In this document: piece by piece, positions 45,082 to 53,762 of the stretch
Position numbering within the stretch: the first letter of the stretch is position 1
How the letters are laid out: every line of letters starts with the position of its first letter
NCBI GenBank assembly: GCA_017557525.1
Contig: JAFYYN010000105.1
Location: 34,367-98,366 of the forward strand
DNA length: 64,000 nt
Direction of reading: 5' to 3'
From: Lachnospiraceae bacterium
GTDB lineage: Bacteria; Bacillota; Clostridia; Lachnospirales; Lachnospiraceae
Program-made: the position numbers and the translations under genes
The notes under the pieces: generated by a model
What the model was told of the DNA's origin: nothing
The model's database searches: none
What the model saw: only the letters and a program-made list of their open reading frames with translations

Positions 45082-45117
45082 CCATCACTTCATGATGGAA
45101 CGGCATCATATTGTTCC
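45082..45117. other. Tandem stem-loops in the flgB leader
   Basis: CCATCA (45082-45087) pairs with TGATGG (45093-45098), and the overlapping GGAAC (45097-45101) pairs with GTTCC (45113-45117). They lie 35-70 bases before the flgB start and could be regulatory leader structures or operator dyads. Confidence 0.45.
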
Positions 45118-45149
45118 GTCACTTTCGTCGGCAGTTTATAACATAAGAC

Positions 45150-45178
45150 AAAAAGGGATTTCGCTAAAAATCCCTTTT
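45150..45178 (-). terminator. Intrinsic terminator after codY
   Basis: AAAAGGGATTT and AAATCCCTTTT form an 11-bp hairpin around CGCTA-A, with a T-run on the minus strand. It lies 20 bases after the codY stop codon and insulates flgB from the codY transcript. Confidence 0.85.
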
Positions 45179-45197
45179 CAAATGCCAATCCATTACT

Positions 45198-45965
45198 CTA
45201 TTTAGTTTTCTCCAGCTCCTCAAATACCACATCATTGAGTACTTTAATATAGGTACCCTTCATACCCGAGGACCTTGACTCTATTACGCCTGCGCTCTCG
45301 AACTTACGCAGGGCATTTACTATTACTGACCTTGTGATACCCACGCTGTCAGCTATGCGGCTGGCTACTAAGATCCCTTCGTTGCCGCCCAGCTCCTTAA
45401 ATATATGCTTGATCGCATCAAGCTCTGAGAAGGAAAGTGTACCTATGGCCGAACGAACTATAGCGACCTTTCTGCTTTCCTCTGCATTTTCCTCGTTTAC
45501 GGAACGCATCATCTCCAAGCCCACTACCGTGGTACCGTACTCTGAAAGGATGATGTCGTCTATGTTAAACTGAGCCTGTTTCCTGTACTGAAAGAGTGTC
45601 CCGAGTCTCTCGCCTGCTATATCTATAGGTGTGATAAGCGCTACATATGACTCTATATCGGGGAGCTCAAAACCTAAGGTCTCAAGGTTAACATTCTCTT
45701 TAGTGGAAAGGATATTAAGGAGACGCTCGTTAAGCTCGCCATCGATATGATCACCTATCTTGTTCATTATAAGCTCACTCAGTGGCTCCACATTATCCTT
45801 GTTTGTAACCCCTAAAACTTTGCCTTTTTTACTGATGACAAGTATGTTAGCATCCAGAATATCGCTTAAAACCTGGCAGATATCATTGAATACAACCTTA
45901 TGTGAATTGTTATTGTGCAAAAGCTTGTTTATTTTACGCGTTTTATCAAGTAATTGAACACTCAT
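45198..45965 (-). CDS. codY: Global nutritional regulator CodY
   Basis: A 255-residue CodY: N-terminal GAF domain sensing branched-chain amino acids (~1-155, including DILDANILVISKKGKVLGV) and C-terminal winged helix-turn-helix (~165-250; RIADSVGITRSVIVNALRKFESAGVIESRS, quoted in part). Length and both domains are normal. Order topA-codY-flgB matches B. subtilis except that trmFO, xerC-type codV and clpQY are absent between topA and codY. A CodY-box-like site lies just upstream of the promoter, suggesting autoregulation. Confidence 0.96.
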   Translation of the reverse strand: MSVQLLDKTRKINKLLHNNNSHKVVFNDICQVLSDILDANILVISKKGKVLGVTNKDNVEPLSELIMNKIGDHIDGELNERLLNILSTKENVNLETLGFELPDIESYVALITPIDIAGERLGTLFQYRKQAQFNIDDIILSEYGTTVVGLEMMRSVNEENAEESRKVAIVRSAIGTLSFSELDAIKHIFKELGGNEGILVASRIADSVGITRSVIVNALRKFESAGVIESRSSGMKGTYIKVLNDVVFEELEKTK

Positions 45966-46002
45966 ACACTACCCCCATCAGAAAGCTATAACTCTATTTT
46001 GT

Positions 46003-46031
46003 AGATTAACACATATTTTACAAAAAATCAA
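46003..46031 (-). promoter_or_regulatory. Putative sigma-A promoter of codY
   Basis: Minus-strand TTGATT (46026-46031) and TAATCT (46003-46008) with a 17-base spacer, about 40 bases before the codY start. Moderate matches to consensus. Confidence 0.55.
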
Positions 46032-46034
46032 TAG

Positions 46035-46049
46035 AATTTTCTAAAAATT
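46035..46049. promoter_or_regulatory. Candidate CodY box upstream of codY
   Basis: AATTTTCTAAAAATT matches the published CodY consensus AATTTTCWGAAAATT at 14 of 15 positions. It ends four bases before the predicted -35 of codY, a position suited to autoregulation. AT-rich sequence makes chance matches possible. Confidence 0.6.
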
Positions 46050-46088
46050 TATGCATTTTTCCGATAAGGGTTGAAATATTATAAAAAA

Positions 46089-48059
46089 TTATGCATTTTC
46101 CGGCTTCTGCCACGACATATAGTCACAATCGGGGTATTTTTCACATGAATAGTATCTTCTGCCCTTTCTGCTCTTCATAAGCAATATATCACTGCCGCAC
46201 TTAGGGCACTTATATTCCGTCTTTTCATTATAGGACTTGGTATTCCTGCACTCCGGAAAGCCGGGGCACGCAAGGAATTTACCGTGAGGTCCGTACTTGA
46301 TGACCATATTTCTTCCACACTGGTCACATATTATATCGGTTACCTCGTCCTGAACCTTAACCTTTTCAAGATTTTTCTGAGCCTCTTCAACAGCAACCTC
46401 TAGGTCAGGGTAAAAGTTTCTGACAATTGTCTTCCACTCCACATCACCTGTTTCAACGCTGTCAAGAGTATCCTCCATAAGAGCAGTAAACTCGGTATTT
46501 ACTATCTCGGGGAAATACTTGATCATTATGGCATTTACCGCCTCACCAAGCTCGGTGGTATAAAGATTTCTCTTGTCCTTTACGATATAATGCCTTGCAA
46601 GTATTGTTGTAATTGTAGGAGCATATGTACTCGGACGCCCTATACGCAGCTCCTCAAGGGTCTTTACAAGTGATGCCTCTGTGAAATGAGCCGGGGCTAA
46701 AGTAAAGTGCTGCTCCTTTTTCATTTCCTTTAACTTAAAAGTATCGCCCTGCTTAATTCCACTTAAATTTCCATCATTTTCAGACTCTTTATCTTCCTCT
46801 GTGGAATATACTGACATGAAGCCTGAGAATGCGAGTTTTGATGATGCACAGCTGTAGGTTACTCCGTTTGCGTCAAATACTGCCTTAACTGTTTGGTATA
46901 CTGCTGCCTCCATACGGCTGGCAACGAAACGCTTCCATATTAACTGGTAGAGCCTGTACAGATCTCTCGAGAGTGATGACTTTATATCGTCAAGAGGTAT
47001 ATCTATATAGGAAGGTCTTATTGCTTCATGGGCATCCTGTATTTTCTTTCCGGTGCCCTTGTTTACATCGGCGGTAGTTACATACTCCTTGCCGTAGGTT
47101 TCCTCAATATACTTGCGTACATTCTTATCTGCCTCATCCGATACTCTTACCGAATCTGTACGCAGATATGTGATAAGACCTATCGTGCCATGTCCCTTTA
47201 CCTCTACTCCTTCGTAAAGCGTCTGAGCCAGCTGCATAGTCTTTTTTGTAGAGAAATTAAGCACCTTGGATGCTTCCTGCTGCAGTGTACTGGTCGTAAA
47301 GGGGAACGGAGCCTTCCTGCTTCTTTCTCCTTCCTTAAGCTCTGTACACTTAAAGCTCTTTCCTGATTTCTTTATATAGGAATCTGTCTGACTCTCCGAG
47401 TTAAGTGCTACTCTTTTGTCTTTCTCTCCTACAAAATGCACGGGTATAACATTATTCCCCTTAACTAAGAGCTCTGCATCAAGGCTCCAATACTCCTCGG
47501 GCTTAAAATCTGCTATTTCCTTTTCTCTGTCACAGATGAGTTTGAGTGCTACTGACTGCACTCTGCCTGCTGACAGACCGCTCTTGATCTTTGCCCAAAG
47601 AAGCGGACTAATCTTATATCCAACCATTCTGTCAAGTACTCGTCTTGCCTGCTGTGCATCTACCAAACCCATATCTATACGCCTGGGTGCCTTTATCGAG
47701 TTCTTGATGGCATTTTTGGTTATTTCGTTGAATGTTATCCTGTCTGCTTCGTTTTCATCGAGCTTAAGCATTTTCTGCAAATGCCAGGATATTGCTTCTC
47801 CTTCACGGTCCGGGTCGGTTGCGAGATAGATCTTATCCGCTTTCTTTGCTGCCTTACGGAGCTCCGCTAATATATCGCCCTTTCCTCTAATGGTTATATA
47901 CTTGGGCTCAAAGTCATCCTCTACGGATACTCCGAGCTGGCTCTTGGGCAGGTCGCGGACATGACCCTGGGAAGCTATTACTTCATAGCCTGAGCCAAGG
48001 AATTTCTTGATTGTTTTCGCTTTAGCCGGGGACTCTACTATTACTAAGTTCTTTGCCAT
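46089..48059 (-). CDS. topA: DNA topoisomerase I
   Basis: A 656-residue type IA topoisomerase that relaxes negative supercoils. The Toprim domain opens with KNLVIVESPAKAKTIKKFLG; the catalytic tyrosine lies in GLITYLRTDSVRVS near residue 305. Two C-terminal four-cysteine zinc fingers (CDQCGRN...CPGFPEC and CPKCGSD...CEKYPDC) follow. It lies upstream of codY in transcription order. A short duplication of its last codons lies just after the stop (46043-46103). Confidence 0.96.
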   Translation of the reverse strand: MAKNLVIVESPAKAKTIKKFLGSGYEVIASQGHVRDLPKSQLGVSVEDDFEPKYITIRGKGDILAELRKAAKKADKIYLATDPDREGEAISWHLQKMLKLDENEADRITFNEITKNAIKNSIKAPRRIDMGLVDAQQARRVLDRMVGYKISPLLWAKIKSGLSAGRVQSVALKLICDREKEIADFKPEEYWSLDAELLVKGNNVIPVHFVGEKDKRVALNSESQTDSYIKKSGKSFKCTELKEGERSRKAPFPFTTSTLQQEASKVLNFSTKKTMQLAQTLYEGVEVKGHGTIGLITYLRTDSVRVSDEADKNVRKYIEETYGKEYVTTADVNKGTGKKIQDAHEAIRPSYIDIPLDDIKSSLSRDLYRLYQLIWKRFVASRMEAAVYQTVKAVFDANGVTYSCASSKLAFSGFMSVYSTEEDKESENDGNLSGIKQGDTFKLKEMKKEQHFTLAPAHFTEASLVKTLEELRIGRPSTYAPTITTILARHYIVKDKRNLYTTELGEAVNAIMIKYFPEIVNTEFTALMEDTLDSVETGDVEWKTIVRNFYPDLEVAVEEAQKNLEKVKVQDEVTDIICDQCGRNMVIKYGPHGKFLACPGFPECRNTKSYNEKTEYKCPKCGSDILLMKSRKGRRYYSCEKYPDCDYMSWQKPENA

Positions 48060-48160
48060 TTCTGATACCTTTCTTCCTAAACGTAGAAAAACTTCCGCGT
48101 TGCTACAGTTTTTCTTTTGATCTTACCGCGCCAAGCGTCGCGCGGACCTTTTTAGTCACC

Positions 48161-48212
48161 CTTTGCTGCGCAAAGCATGACGTTGCATGCATTACTTCGT
48201 AAGGTATGCAAC
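48161..48212. other. Hairpins flanking the topA foldback
   Basis: CTTTGC/GCAAAG (48161-48175) and, more strikingly, GTTGCATGCATTAC (48182-48195) with GTAAGGTATGCAAC (48199-48212), a 14-base arm matching at 12 positions around a TTC loop. They lie between topA and the long foldback at 48285-48531 and may belong to the same structured region. Confidence 0.55.
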
Positions 48213-48284
48213 AAACGAAAAATAGAGTACACCTTTTTATTCAGAAAATCAAGTACTTTTTTCAACGAGTTTTTTCGATGCGCC

Positions 48285-48531
48285 GGATGGTTGGACAGAT
48301 ACTCCCGGATGAAACCCGTTTTCGCTACCGCAGGGATATGCAATACAGTCACAATCACATCATACCTTCGGACGCTTGCAACCGTGGGCCCGCTTGATAC
48401 CGGGCCCACTAGTGCTACGCTCAAAAATCGGTTTGGTTAACCGATTTTTGCCTCGGTATGATATGTCTGTGACCGTTGCATATCCTCTGCCGCTTTATGG
48501 TTTCATCCAGGAGCATCTGCCTCAACCATCC
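48285..48531. repeat. Long imperfect foldback enclosing two perfect hairpins
   Basis: The left arm (48285-48366) begins GGATGGTTG, contains GGATGAAACC and GATATGCAA and ends CATCATACC; the right arm (48455-48531) is its imperfect reverse complement (about 77 against 82 bases, roughly three quarters identical with small gaps). The 88-base interior holds a perfect 9-bp hairpin GTGGGCCCG/CGGGCCCAC (48384-48409) and a perfect 12-bp hairpin around ATCGGTT/AACCGAT (48422-48450). Open frames here are short and consistent with chance. The 529-base gap 48060-48588 holds no gene I can support. It could be a MITE-like element, a structured RNA or a complex terminator. Confidence 0.75.
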
Positions 48532-48588
48532 TAGTTCCACCTAAACATAAAAATTTTAGAAAGGCAATTTGATTTTTGCTATACCTTG

Positions 48589-51441
48589 TCACATTAATGT
48601 TTTCAAATTAATATAGAATTTATTATATTCTTCAATATTAGATCTAAAATCAGAATACAATACTTGCTCAATATATTTAAATACCGGAAGGTTTTCAGAA
48701 AATGTTTTATTATACATCTCCTTTGAATCTTGATTTTCGTTCAAGGTTTGACTTTTCTCCAGTACCTTGTTTGTCAAATAAGCTGATAATGTATTGCACA
48801 CCTCCATCGGAAGCGGGTTAGCTGCGGTTACGATCTTCTTACGTTTCAGTTTCTTCACAAGCTCGTTATACCTTGCATAAACCACGGGGGCAAAATTCCC
48901 CTGCTTGATATATTTTGAATAACGTATCTCAAGGACTGCCTTTCTAATAAGAAGAAACAGCATCCAGAAAATGATCACAGCTCCTACTATGAACAATAAC
49001 GGGTAAACAAAGATGGCTAGATCTTTATTTGTTTCATCTTCCTCTATGGCAATAGGCGTATTCTCATCGGCTATTGATACCGAGCTGTCAGAATCACCTG
49101 CACCAAAGCCAAGATCCACATTTAAGAGCTGTGAGAAGAAACGACCTATGCCTGACATTTCAGCGCCCACGGGTGCTGCCTCAAAGCTTGGAGGTGTAAG
49201 CTCGTAAGGTACCCATCCCTGGCCCTCAAGATAGATTTCTACCCATGCATGCGCATAGTAGTCGCTTACAGGTACAGAGTACACCGTTTTATCGGCGTTA
49301 AACTCATTTTCTCCGCTAAACCAGTCACTGCCGTCAATGTCAGTTTTATCAGCCTCTTCCGAGACAAGTGAATAAGGCACGCAGTAACCCTCTATATATC
49401 TGGCAGGTATACCCATATGGCGCAGTATCATAACTCCCGCAGACGCAAAGTGTGAACAAAGGCCTCTCTTCTGGCTCTCGAGGAAATACCTTACATAGTC
49501 CTCGCCTCTAGGTGTCTTTCCGGGTGAAAGCGTATAAGGGTACTCTGCAAGAAACATCTCTTTGATTGCATCGCAGGCTGCAAGCCTGTATTCGTTTATG
49601 GAATCCTTTAACGCATATACCTTGTCATATGCGTCTTCAATATCATAATAAACAACCTGTCTGTCTTCTATTTCGGTTGTCCTGAGCTCTATGGCTATTC
49701 CGTTTTCTCTAATCTCGTTAAGCTCATTTGTCAGCATCCTGTGATTAAAAAACCCAGTAAGCCCGAAATCCGAGTGCTCCCTGACGAAGGTATCAAGATA
49801 CCTGTCAAGCTCATCGGGCACCTGCAGACACGCGTCATATATATAATCCTGATAGCTTATTTTTTCGTAAGGGCTTCCGTCAGCGGTTGAACCCATTACG
49901 ATGCCGTCAGTCATCTCATCAATATACAGTCTGTTAACAGTTTTCCGATATGTCCCGTCCGATAATGTCGAAATCCGGTCCGAAGATTTAGGAAGGGTTA
50001 CAACTGTGGAGTTTGTATTTGAATAATCATCTGCACCTAGATACTGCGCATACTGGATAGGATAATAGACTGCCTTTCCGGTTCCGACAACTCTTTCCTT
50101 TGCCGGATCATCAGGCTCATATATCGGATCAGCTCCAGACTCAATTCCTGATGGATATGTGATATACGGATAAACATCCATGCCAAAGCTCTTATCGACA
50201 TAGTCTATCTGCATAGCGCCGGTAACAGAGTCTTTTACCTTCAGCATATTCGAAGTAATATCATGATCGATACTATCTATCTCCTGAGAACTGATATAAT
50301 CCCTTCCATTTATGTTCAGCCCCAGTTCTGAATAGTCCTTAAGGTCTATCCTGTTGTTCCAGTTCGTACCGAAATAGCTCACTCCCTTAAATCCTGAAAG
50401 GTAAATTGTTTCCTTACCGTAAGGTACATAACTTACTACTATATCTGTCCTAAAATCAGGGCTTACAGCCGAGACTCCTCCGAGCGCTCCGCGGTTTAAT
50501 CCGTTAATCGAGTCATAGCTGTTAAACAGGCCGTAAATTCCATTCTGTACAAGTATCTTAATGGTATCATCAAGCGAAGCCTTAGCGCTGTCCTCAGGCG
50601 TTTCGCCTATATCCCTGCTGTATGCAGGCAATGAAAAGATACAGATAAAGAATGAAAATACTGCCGATATCGCAAGCACCATAAGTATACCCCGATGGTC
50701 ACCCCTCGTGGTATAATAGGTCTTTTTGAATAATTTATCCTTGATATAGTCCGGCGCGTTTTTTCCCGGAATTGTTACCCTGTTAAACGAGCCCTTCTGG
50801 AGCAGCCCCGTACAGATACAACCGGTCATGATAAGTATGACCGAAAAAAGAGGCGGCTTGTGCCCGATATAAAGCGGGATCTGCATAAGGATAAAGGAGA
50901 TGCCGAAGGTCTCCGCGAAATTCATGTACCTTGATACTGTGATATTGTACATGATCACCAGAAACGCAATGATGAATATCAGGGCTATAGTAATAGTCAG
51001 CTTTCTGTTCGTGATGGACTCCTCCGCGCTTCTCACAACAGACATATTGAAGAATTCGCCGTATTCCTCACGTATATGGTTTGTTATGGCCTGGAAACCG
51101 CTGTTTGCGTAAAGATAATACCTCAGCAGCTCCACTGTAAACAGGATAAGGAAAGCGATATATCCTATATAGAATACCTTTTTGTGAAAATACAAAAGCG
51201 AAATAAGTACACTGGCAGCAAGTGTAAAAAAGACTATTGTAGTTTTGTCATAGTTTAACGAAAAGGCATCACAGAAGCCTGTAACAGTACCGACACATAC
51301 AAGAAAGATTATCATGGCTTTAGAAAGGCACAAAAAGAGAGGGCTTGCCTTCCGGCTGCCATAAACATCCTCTATGGCTATGCCTGTCGAGTCAAGCTCC
51401 AGAATCTGCTTTTTCTCCTGTCGTGACAATCTTTTTCTCAT
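48589..51441 (-). CDS. Membrane transglutaminase-like protein (TgpA-type)
   Basis: A 950-residue protein. About six N-terminal membrane segments (~30-285) precede a large extracytoplasmic region with a transglutaminase-like core: Cys662 in RGLCSHFASAGVMILRHMG, His731 in YYAHAWVEIYLEG, and GWVPYELTPPS where the family usually has Asp but Glu747 stands here. One more membrane segment (~805-830) and a cytoplasmic tail with a DUF4129-like region follow. It is the third gene of a MoxR-DUF58-transglutaminase set, a recurrent association of unknown envelope function. Confidence 0.88.
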   Translation of the reverse strand: MRKRLSRQEKKQILELDSTGIAIEDVYGSRKASPLFLCLSKAMIIFLVCVGTVTGFCDAFSLNYDKTTIVFFTLAASVLISLLYFHKKVFYIGYIAFLILFTVELLRYYLYANSGFQAITNHIREEYGEFFNMSVVRSAEESITNRKLTITIALIFIIAFLVIMYNITVSRYMNFAETFGISFILMQIPLYIGHKPPLFSVILIMTGCICTGLLQKGSFNRVTIPGKNAPDYIKDKLFKKTYYTTRGDHRGILMVLAISAVFSFFICIFSLPAYSRDIGETPEDSAKASLDDTIKILVQNGIYGLFNSYDSINGLNRGALGGVSAVSPDFRTDIVVSYVPYGKETIYLSGFKGVSYFGTNWNNRIDLKDYSELGLNINGRDYISSQEIDSIDHDITSNMLKVKDSVTGAMQIDYVDKSFGMDVYPYITYPSGIESGADPIYEPDDPAKERVVGTGKAVYYPIQYAQYLGADDYSNTNSTVVTLPKSSDRISTLSDGTYRKTVNRLYIDEMTDGIVMGSTADGSPYEKISYQDYIYDACLQVPDELDRYLDTFVREHSDFGLTGFFNHRMLTNELNEIRENGIAIELRTTEIEDRQVVYYDIEDAYDKVYALKDSINEYRLAACDAIKEMFLAEYPYTLSPGKTPRGEDYVRYFLESQKRGLCSHFASAGVMILRHMGIPARYIEGYCVPYSLVSEEADKTDIDGSDWFSGENEFNADKTVYSVPVSDYYAHAWVEIYLEGQGWVPYELTPPSFEAAPVGAEMSGIGRFFSQLLNVDLGFGAGDSDSSVSIADENTPIAIEEDETNKDLAIFVYPLLFIVGAVIIFWMLFLLIRKAVLEIRYSKYIKQGNFAPVVYARYNELVKKLKRKKIVTAANPLPMEVCNTLSAYLTNKVLEKSQTLNENQDSKEMYNKTFSENLPVFKYIEQVLYSDFRSNIEEYNKFYINLKTLM

Positions 51442-51480
51442 GTATATCTATATTATATCCTCACATATGTCCTAATGCTT

Positions 51481-51511
51481 ACACCTCATCCAAAGGCGAC
51501 AGATGAGGTGT
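51481..51511. repeat. Short inverted repeat related to the CACCTCATC repeat family
   Basis: ACACCTCATC (51481-51490) and GATGAGGTGT (51502-51511) form a perfect 10-bp dyad around an 11-base spacer. The arm sequence equals the start of dispersed copies A and B. It lies between the DUF58 gene and the transglutaminase gene. Confidence 0.6.
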
Positions 51512-51516
51512 TCACA

Positions 51517-52560
51517 TCAATTTAGACTCACTTCAATCCCATCCTCCAGCAGCTTCACTTCATCCCCGTAAATGGACAGCAGCAGCGTAGACTTCTGATT
51601 AGAAGCGTAATATGCCTCCTTAGCCATATCCGCGCTCTCATATAGCGGCAGAAAATACATATCCCTGTAACAGGCAGTCAGTGACTCCTCGTTATCTATC
51701 ACATAATAATCAAAAGAACATGAAACGCTGTTAAATAGGCAGATTTCAAACCTCTCACCGCGCTTTGCTAGTTCATGCGTTACCGCGTCAAGAGTATCAA
51801 CAGTCGCCGAAATATTGCTTTTCTCAAGCTCAGGCACCACCACAAGGGACATAACCGAGGTACGTTCCATCTCCTTTACGGCAAGCTCATCCAGCTTTGA
51901 GCTAAGCTTCCAGTGTATCCTTGCCAGGCGGTCACCCGGGCGGTACTCCCTTATCTCCTTAATATCCGATGAAAGATTTCCCTTAAGGTCAGGTTCTGTA
52001 TACTCATCATACCCTTCCGAGTATGGTATCTCAGCCACATCCACATTTTCCTTCTTTTCAGGAAAAACTGCAACCTGTACCGAAAAGCTGACTGGCAGAT
52101 TGACGCTCACCATGCCCATAAAGCCCGTAACCTTCATGCCCTTGCCTTCAAACACGACCATACCGATTTTTGAGGTTTTGACACTTATATTGATCCTGTC
52201 CTTCTTTTTAGGCATGATATTGATATTCAGCAAGTTTATCTTGTCAGTACTGAAAAACATATTGTTCATTGAAAAAGTAAGGGAACATTTTAAGAACGGA
52301 TAATAAGTCGGGTTGTCATATTCCGCGAAGAACAGGATATTATTCCCCACCTCGGTATCAGCGACAACCGAACCCCCGGTGAGGCTTATCTTCTTCACGT
52401 TTATCAGGAAAACAGGTATGAGCACTGCCGGCAGCAGGACATAAGGAAAAAGCAGAAATACCAGGTAATTCTGCTTAAAAACCACTACAAAGAAAAATAT
52501 TAAGATAAATATAAATAAATATTTGATTATTGACCAAACATGAATTTTCATATAAATCAT
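51517..52560 (-). CDS. DUF58 domain protein
   Basis: A 347-residue protein with two N-terminal membrane segments (~10-52) and a C-terminal DUF58 (VWA-like) region with the hallmark IREYRPGDRLARIHWKLSSK near residues 200-220, followed by DELAVKEMER. DUF58 proteins accompany MoxR ATPases and are thought to be their partners. It lies between moxR and the transglutaminase gene in one operon. The first ATG has AAGGG nearby; the fourth codon is a second ATG. Confidence 0.88.
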   Translation of the reverse strand: MIYMKIHVWSIIKYLFIFILIFFFVVVFKQNYLVFLLFPYVLLPAVLIPVFLINVKKISLTGGSVVADTEVGNNILFFAEYDNPTYYPFLKCSLTFSMNNMFFSTDKINLLNINIMPKKKDRINISVKTSKIGMVVFEGKGMKVTGFMGMVSVNLPVSFSVQVAVFPEKKENVDVAEIPYSEGYDEYTEPDLKGNLSSDIKEIREYRPGDRLARIHWKLSSKLDELAVKEMERTSVMSLVVVPELEKSNISATVDTLDAVTHELAKRGERFEICLFNSVSCSFDYYVIDNEESLTACYRDMYFLPLYESADMAKEAYYASNQKSTLLLSIYGDEVKLLEDGIEVSLN

Positions 52561-52580
52561 TTTCCCTTAAGTGAACTACT

Positions 52581-52636
52581 CGGTAATTGAATTACCTGAG
52601 CATCTGATCATGGAGCTTGCGCTCCATAGGTTCAGG
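52581..52636. other. Nested stem-loops between moxR and the DUF58 gene
   Basis: GGTAAT/ATTACC (52582-52596) is followed by a perfect 7-bp hairpin ATGGAGC/GCTCCAT (52610-52627), enclosed by CCTGA/TCAGG (52595-52599 with 52632-52636). This is most of the 78-base spacer. No T-run follows, so attenuation or mRNA processing is as likely as termination. Confidence 0.5.
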
Positions 52637-52638
52637 GC

Positions 52639-53562
52639 TTACCCGGGCATCTTAACAGATTCAAAGGACTTCGCGAGCGCCATCTCCAACGAATAACCAG
52701 TGGCCTTAGCCTTAGTTGAAAGAACCACGCGGTGGTTTGCTATGCTGAAGTATACCGCCTTTACATCCTCGGGCACCACATAATTCCTGTCATCAATATA
52801 AGCCTTGGCTCTTGCCATCTTCATAAGTGCGATACTCGCTCTGGGGCTTAAGCCCAGTGAATACATATCATTATTCCTGGTGATCTCTGTCAGCTGTACT
52901 ATATAATCCATTATAGATTCAGCAACACTGACCGAAGCAACCTGCTCCTGTATCGCCAGCATATCATCCTTGCCTATAACAGGCTTAAGCTCACCCACTA
53001 TCTCATGAGAGTCACCGCGGAGTATATCTATGGCGCTGTTGTGATCAGGGTAACCCATGGTAAGCCTGATCATAAAGCGGTCAAGCTGGGACTCAGGGAG
53101 CTTCTGCGTACCGGAAGCACCTACCGGGTTCTGTGTTGCAATAACAAAGAAAGGATTGGGCAGCCTGTAGGTAACGCCGTCCACAGTCACATTCTGCTCT
53201 TCCATAACTTCCAAAAGCGCCGACTGGGTCTTGGGTGAGGTACGGTTTATCTCATCCGCAAGGAACAGGTTTGTAAAGACCGCTCCCTCCTTAAAAGTAA
53301 ATGCACCGGTATTTTTATCATACATGGTAAAGCCGTTAAGATCGGAAGGCAGAACATCAGGCGTAAACTGTATTCTCTTGTAATCAAGGGACATGGTCTT
53401 CGCAAGCGCAGTAACAAGCGTAGTCTTTCCAACACCCGGTATATCCTCTAAGAGAATGTGCCCCTTCGCGAGTATGGCGCAGAGCACCATGTCTATAACT
53501 TCATCCTTACCATGTATAACAAGCTTTATAGAGTTCTTTATTTTTTCTGTAACCGCTGACAT
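52639..53562 (-). CDS. MoxR-family AAA+ ATPase
   Basis: A 307-residue AAA+ ATPase. Walker A (EDIPGVGKTTLVTALA) lies at ~36-51, Walker B (LFLADEINRTSPKTQSALLEVMEE, quoted in part) near 100, and sensor 1 (FFVIATQNPVGASGTQ) near 135; the C-terminal lid has LGLSPRASIALMKMARAKA. MoxR ATPases act as chaperones for VWA/DUF58 proteins. AGGAGG precedes the start. First gene of the trio with DUF58 and the transglutaminase. Confidence 0.93.
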   Translation of the reverse strand: MSAVTEKIKNSIKLVIHGKDEVIDMVLCAILAKGHILLEDIPGVGKTTLVTALAKTMSLDYKRIQFTPDVLPSDLNGFTMYDKNTGAFTFKEGAVFTNLFLADEINRTSPKTQSALLEVMEEQNVTVDGVTYRLPNPFFVIATQNPVGASGTQKLPESQLDRFMIRLTMGYPDHNSAIDILRGDSHEIVGELKPVIGKDDMLAIQEQVASVSVAESIMDYIVQLTEITRNNDMYSLGLSPRASIALMKMARAKAYIDDRNYVVPEDVKAVYFSIANHRVVLSTKAKATGYSLEMALAKSFESVKMPG

Positions 53563-53671
53563 TTCGTCCTCCTAATACATTTTGCTATTATTTTCCTTCT
53601 CGCTTTGCAATACAATAAATACGATACTATAGACATGCCAAAGATGGTACGTCAAACATTATAAGTATAAT

Positions 53672-53699
53672 AAAAACCACTTGATTTTTCAAGTGGTTT
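53672..53699 (-). terminator. Intrinsic terminator after the FtsX-type ABC permease gene
   Basis: AAACCACTTGA (53674-53684) and TCAAGTGGTTT (53689-53699) form a perfect 11-bp stem; on the minus strand TTTTTATT follows. It closes the ABC operon at 53763-56984. Confidence 0.88.
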
Positions 53700-53762
53700 A
53701 TTATCATTTCAACGAATTTAATGAAGTTTTAAGATTATATAGTATCCAGTGATTTTATTTTT

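Noticed and set aside
46042-46067. Sigma-28-like promoter TAAA-N15-CCGATAA on the plus strand
   Set aside because: It would transcribe antisense into topA, its TAAA lies inside the CodY-box match, and no plus-strand gene follows; chance in AT-rich sequence is likely.
48152-48440. Short frames on both strands in the topA upstream gap
   Set aside because: They run through the palindromic arms and hairpins, lack ribosome sites and encode no recognisable sequence.
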